Positions 5,979-6,049 of a DNA stretch of 6,049 nt are shown piece after piece (the stretch's first letter is position 1; each line of letters begins with the position of its first letter). The stretch comes from an uncultured Parvularculaceae bacterium (GTDB taxonomy: Bacteria; Pseudomonadota; Alphaproteobacteria; Caulobacterales; Parvularculaceae), in assembly GCA_947259815.1 (NCBI GenBank), contig CAMYNO010000242.1, positions 1 to 6,049 of the forward strand. Direction: 5' to 3'. Under the pieces are notes generated by a model that did no database searches, was not told the DNA's origin, and saw only the letters and a list, made by a program, of their open reading frames with translations. Made by a program: the position numbers and the translations under genes.

Positions 5979-6049
5979 ATGCCGACAGGAGACAGGCCGG
6001 AGAAGGCGGACCGGCAGGGCCGGCCACCGGCGCGCGCCGACGACGCGCA
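5979..6049 (+). CDS. Probable start of a gene, product unknown (3' end outside window)
   Basis: An ATG preceded by GAGAGG (5965-5970) with eight bases of spacing opens a frame that is free of stops for the 23 complete codons left in the window. The visible N-terminus is rich in Pro, Arg, Asp, Gly and Ala and looks disordered and highly charged; there is no signal peptide or recognisable domain. Composition is GC-rich like the host background. With so few codons in GC-rich DNA an open frame is weak evidence, so the call rests mainly on the ribosome binding site. Confidence 0.45.
   Translation, partial: MPTGDRPEKADRQGRPPARADDA

Overview
The window carries a compact, horizontally acquired anti-phage locus set in GC-rich bacterial chromosome. 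The flanks are strongly GC-rich: one icmF line I counted (121-180) is about 70% GC, with codons ending mostly in G or C. The middle segment, about 1835-4740, is visibly poorer; lines 2221-2280 and 3601-3660 are about 50% and 47% GC. A fused isobutyryl-CoA mutase in such a background suggests a GC-rich proteobacterium, perhaps an alphaproteobacterium, but the sequence does not fix the taxon.

Layout. (1) 1-1848, plus strand: the 3' part of icmF, the fused isobutyryl-CoA mutase, cut by the window edge. (2) 1887-4661, minus strand: three genes read in the order CD-NTase (4661-3417), E2-like conjugating protein (3388-2714), patatin-like phospholipase (2939-1887). (3) 4662-4924: noncoding, with two related hairpins. 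(4) 4925-5467, minus strand: a DUF1353 protein with host-like composition. (5) 5468-5978: a gene-free region of about 510 bases holding a candidate promoter, several hairpins and a 13-bp direct repeat. (6) 5979-end, plus strand: a probable start of another gene, cut by the window edge.

The three central genes form a CBASS (cyclic-oligonucleotide-based anti-phage signalling) operon of the type II-short kind, which has an E2-like protein but no E1 or JAB peptidase. By family knowledge, the CD-NTase makes a cyclic nucleotide on infection, the E2 primes it by conjugation through its C-terminal tail, and the patatin phospholipase is switched on by the nucleotide and degrades membrane lipid, stopping the infected cell.

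The most unusual point is the junction between the E2 and effector genes. The E2 frame runs 226 bases past the effector start codon, over both the oxyanion-hole motif and the catalytic serine of the phospholipase, in another frame. The last codons of icmF also change style abruptly, which may mark the insertion edge of the defence locus.
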